From: Mucilaginibacter sp. SG564
GTDB lineage: Bacteria > Bacteroidota > Bacteroidia > Sphingobacteriales > Sphingobacteriaceae
DNA: 64,000 nucleotides
Assembly (NCBI RefSeq): GCF_013149275.1
Contig: NZ_JABGNA010000004.1
Location: forward strand, 459,930 to 523,929
Direction: 5' to 3'
Under the pieces are notes generated by a model. It was not told the DNA's origin. It worked only from the letters and a program-made list of their open reading frames with translations, and made no database searches. The translations under genes were made by a program, and so were the position numbers. Shown piece after piece: positions 62,966-64,000 of the stretch (positions within the stretch are counted from its first letter, which is position 1; every line of letters begins with the position of its first letter).

Positions 62966-64000
62966 TTATTGATTTATATTTACAATTTTCGATTTATCAT
63001 TTGCTGTAGGTTTATAACTATCATCAACCACTTTAATTTTTCCACTGCCACTGTTAATCTTGTAATATGGAGTATTTCCATGCCTCCCACTGCCTTCTGT
63101 AAAAGAAACGAATCCATCTTTCCCATCTTGAGTAAACTTCCAACCCTCACCATCATTTAATGGTGACTTTGTCCACCCGTCACCTAATATATTTCCAACC
63201 TCGTCAGCAGATTTTCCCCATATGCCTTTAGGGTTGGCCTGCAAGTCTCCAAACGACTTAAGCTCAATAGAACCCTCTGCAACTTTTGCTGCATCTGCTA
63301 TTTTAGCGGCTTCACCAACCTTTGCAGCCTCACCCATTTTAGCAATATCGTTAGCTTTACCTATATCCCCACCCGGTAAACCTAACTGAATTGCCTCACC
63401 TGTAACAACTGCTAAGACCTCAAGCCTATCAGTATTTGTTCCAGTAGTTGCCTTGACTGTATTATGAGCAACCGCTTTAACTAATCCATTTTTTATACTG
63501 CCATCACTCAGTCCTTTCCCTATCTTGCTTATAGTATGTACTGGATTTTCCTTAGAAGTGGCCCTTAAATTATCCCAGCCTTCTTGTAAGTTCTGTGCTA
63601 CCTTCCCAACATAGTACGCAATCTTTCCCCAATCAGGCCACATACCATCAGGATCTATAAACCTAATCGGATCATCAAACGCATAAACATAAGGACTCCA
63701 TCGTCTTCCTTTCTCCGCCAAGGGGTCGACACTTGTCCATCTTGCAATGACCGGATCATAGAACCTTGCACCGTAGTCATATAAACCCAGGTTCTCCTGC
63801 AGCTCCTTCTTATTGTAAAGATACTCATTTTTTGGACTGGCCACACTCGTGCTGATCTCCATACCGAAGGCATAGTAATCATCTACCTGTACCTGCCTGG
63901 CTGTTCCCGTGCCTGTATCAAAGTTTACCCGGCTATTGCCCAGGTGATCGGTTAACGTGTATTCATAGTTGTAACTTGCCGCGTCTTTAGGCAATGCCCT
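62966..64000 (-). CDS. Rhs-family polymorphic toxin, C-terminal part (cut by window edge)
   Basis: The frame is open to the window edge (the apparent start at 63,994 is a TTG inside it). It carries the Rhs core end: [53 protein letters not shown] and [10 protein letters not shown]. After it a variable region leads to a toxin tip FTQDGKDGFVSFTEGSGRHGNTPYYKIN. Rhs proteins deliver such tips into neighbour cells. The rest of the gene lies beyond the window. Confidence 0.88.
   Translation of the reverse strand, partial: RALPKDAASYNYEYTLTDHLGNSRVNFDTGTGTARQVQVDDYYAFGMEISTSVASPKNEYLYNKKELQENLGLYDYGARFYDPVIARWTSVDPLAEKGRRWSPYVYAFDDPIRFIDPDGMWPDWGKIAYYVGKVAQNLQEGWDNLRATSKENPVHTISKIGKGLSDGSIKNGLVKAVAHNTVKATTGTNTDRLEVLAVVTGEAIQLGLPGGDIGKANDIAKMGEAAKVGEAAKIADAAKVAEGSIELKSFGDLQANPKGIWGKSADEVGNILGDGWTKSPLNDGEGWKFTQDGKDGFVSFTEGSGRHGNTPYYKINSGSGKIKVVDDSYKPTANDKSKIVNINQ
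63628..63782. repeat. Direct repeat, copy 2 (Rhs core end)
   Basis: Partner of 62,444-62,600. It provides the homology by which the two toxin tips could be exchanged. Confidence 0.85.

Larger units (their letters stand above)
39807..64000. mobile_element. Integrative and conjugative element, left part (right end beyond window)
   Basis: It begins at tRNA-Leu with a serine recombinase reading into the tRNA. It continues with ICE accessory genes, a leftward transfer operon (traE-traM), an RteC-like regulator and cargo including a toxin locus. The tra region is visibly richer in G+C than the chromosome to the left, and the toxin region poorer. The right attachment site, relaxase and coupling protein are not in the window, so the true right end is unknown and the Rhs region might instead be chromosomal. 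Confidence 0.75.

Overview
The window looks like a chromosome segment of a Bacteroidota bacterium of the Sphingobacteriaceae type; Mucilaginibacter or Pedobacter relatives are my best guess. The reasons are Bacteroidota promoters of the form TTG-N19/20-TAnnTTTG upstream of several genes, a fused MurF-alanine racemase gene, a Bacteroidota Tra operon (TraE, F, G, J, K, M), an RteC-like regulator and a GH76 lipoprotein. No rRNA, CRISPR array or insertion sequence was found.

Bases 1 to about 39,800 are ordinary chromosome. In order they hold: the start of a carboxypeptidase-regulatory-domain surface protein, an SDR and an AraC regulator, small membrane proteins, tRNA-Arg(CCG), a MATE pump, ychF, mgtE, a glutamate-synthase-like FMN protein, a yceI gene behind a 26-bp palindrome, a Sua5/YrdC gene and a trp operon (trpD, a fused trpF-trpB, trpA). 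The trp operon is preceded by a classical attenuator: a 15-residue leader peptide with three Trp codons in a row and mutually exclusive hairpins. Next come a Kir-type potassium channel, an SDR, a glycosyltransferase, recR, an unrecognised three-gene cassette, a DJ-1/PfpI protein, an HTH/DUF2975 pair, a MocR regulator divergent from a DMT exporter, a GH76 lipoprotein, an SSS symporter, a LOG-family enzyme, an orphan double-glycine Cys-rich peptide gene, two tandem MFS pumps, a DUF502 protein, murF-alr, recX, tRNA-Gly(GCC) and tRNA-Leu(TAA).

From tRNA-Leu to the right edge lies an integrative and conjugative element (ICE) whose right end is outside the window. Its serine recombinase gene reads antisense into tRNA-Leu, which marks the left attachment site. 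Inward are ICE accessory genes (small proteins, a DUF3560 protein, a PUR-like/RadC-HhH fusion, a histone H1-like protein, a DUF3945-like protein). Then comes a leftward transfer operon (traE, traF, traG, a lipoprotein, three TraI-like paralogues, traJ, traK, a traL-like gene, traM) headed by an RteC-like regulator. No relaxase, coupling protein, traN or traO-Q is visible here.

Right of rteC are cargo genes: a Crp/Fnr regulator, a lipoprotein with a possible permuted NlpC/P60-like domain and a small partner, a decayed XRE regulator, and a polymorphic toxin locus. That locus is a truncated-by-window Rhs protein with its likely immunity gene, followed by an orphan Rhs C-terminal cassette with a pentapeptide-repeat partner. 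A direct repeat of about 155 bp joins the two Rhs tips and could allow tip exchange.

Many intergenic gaps carry long hairpins whose arms are built from short repeated words that differ at each locus.
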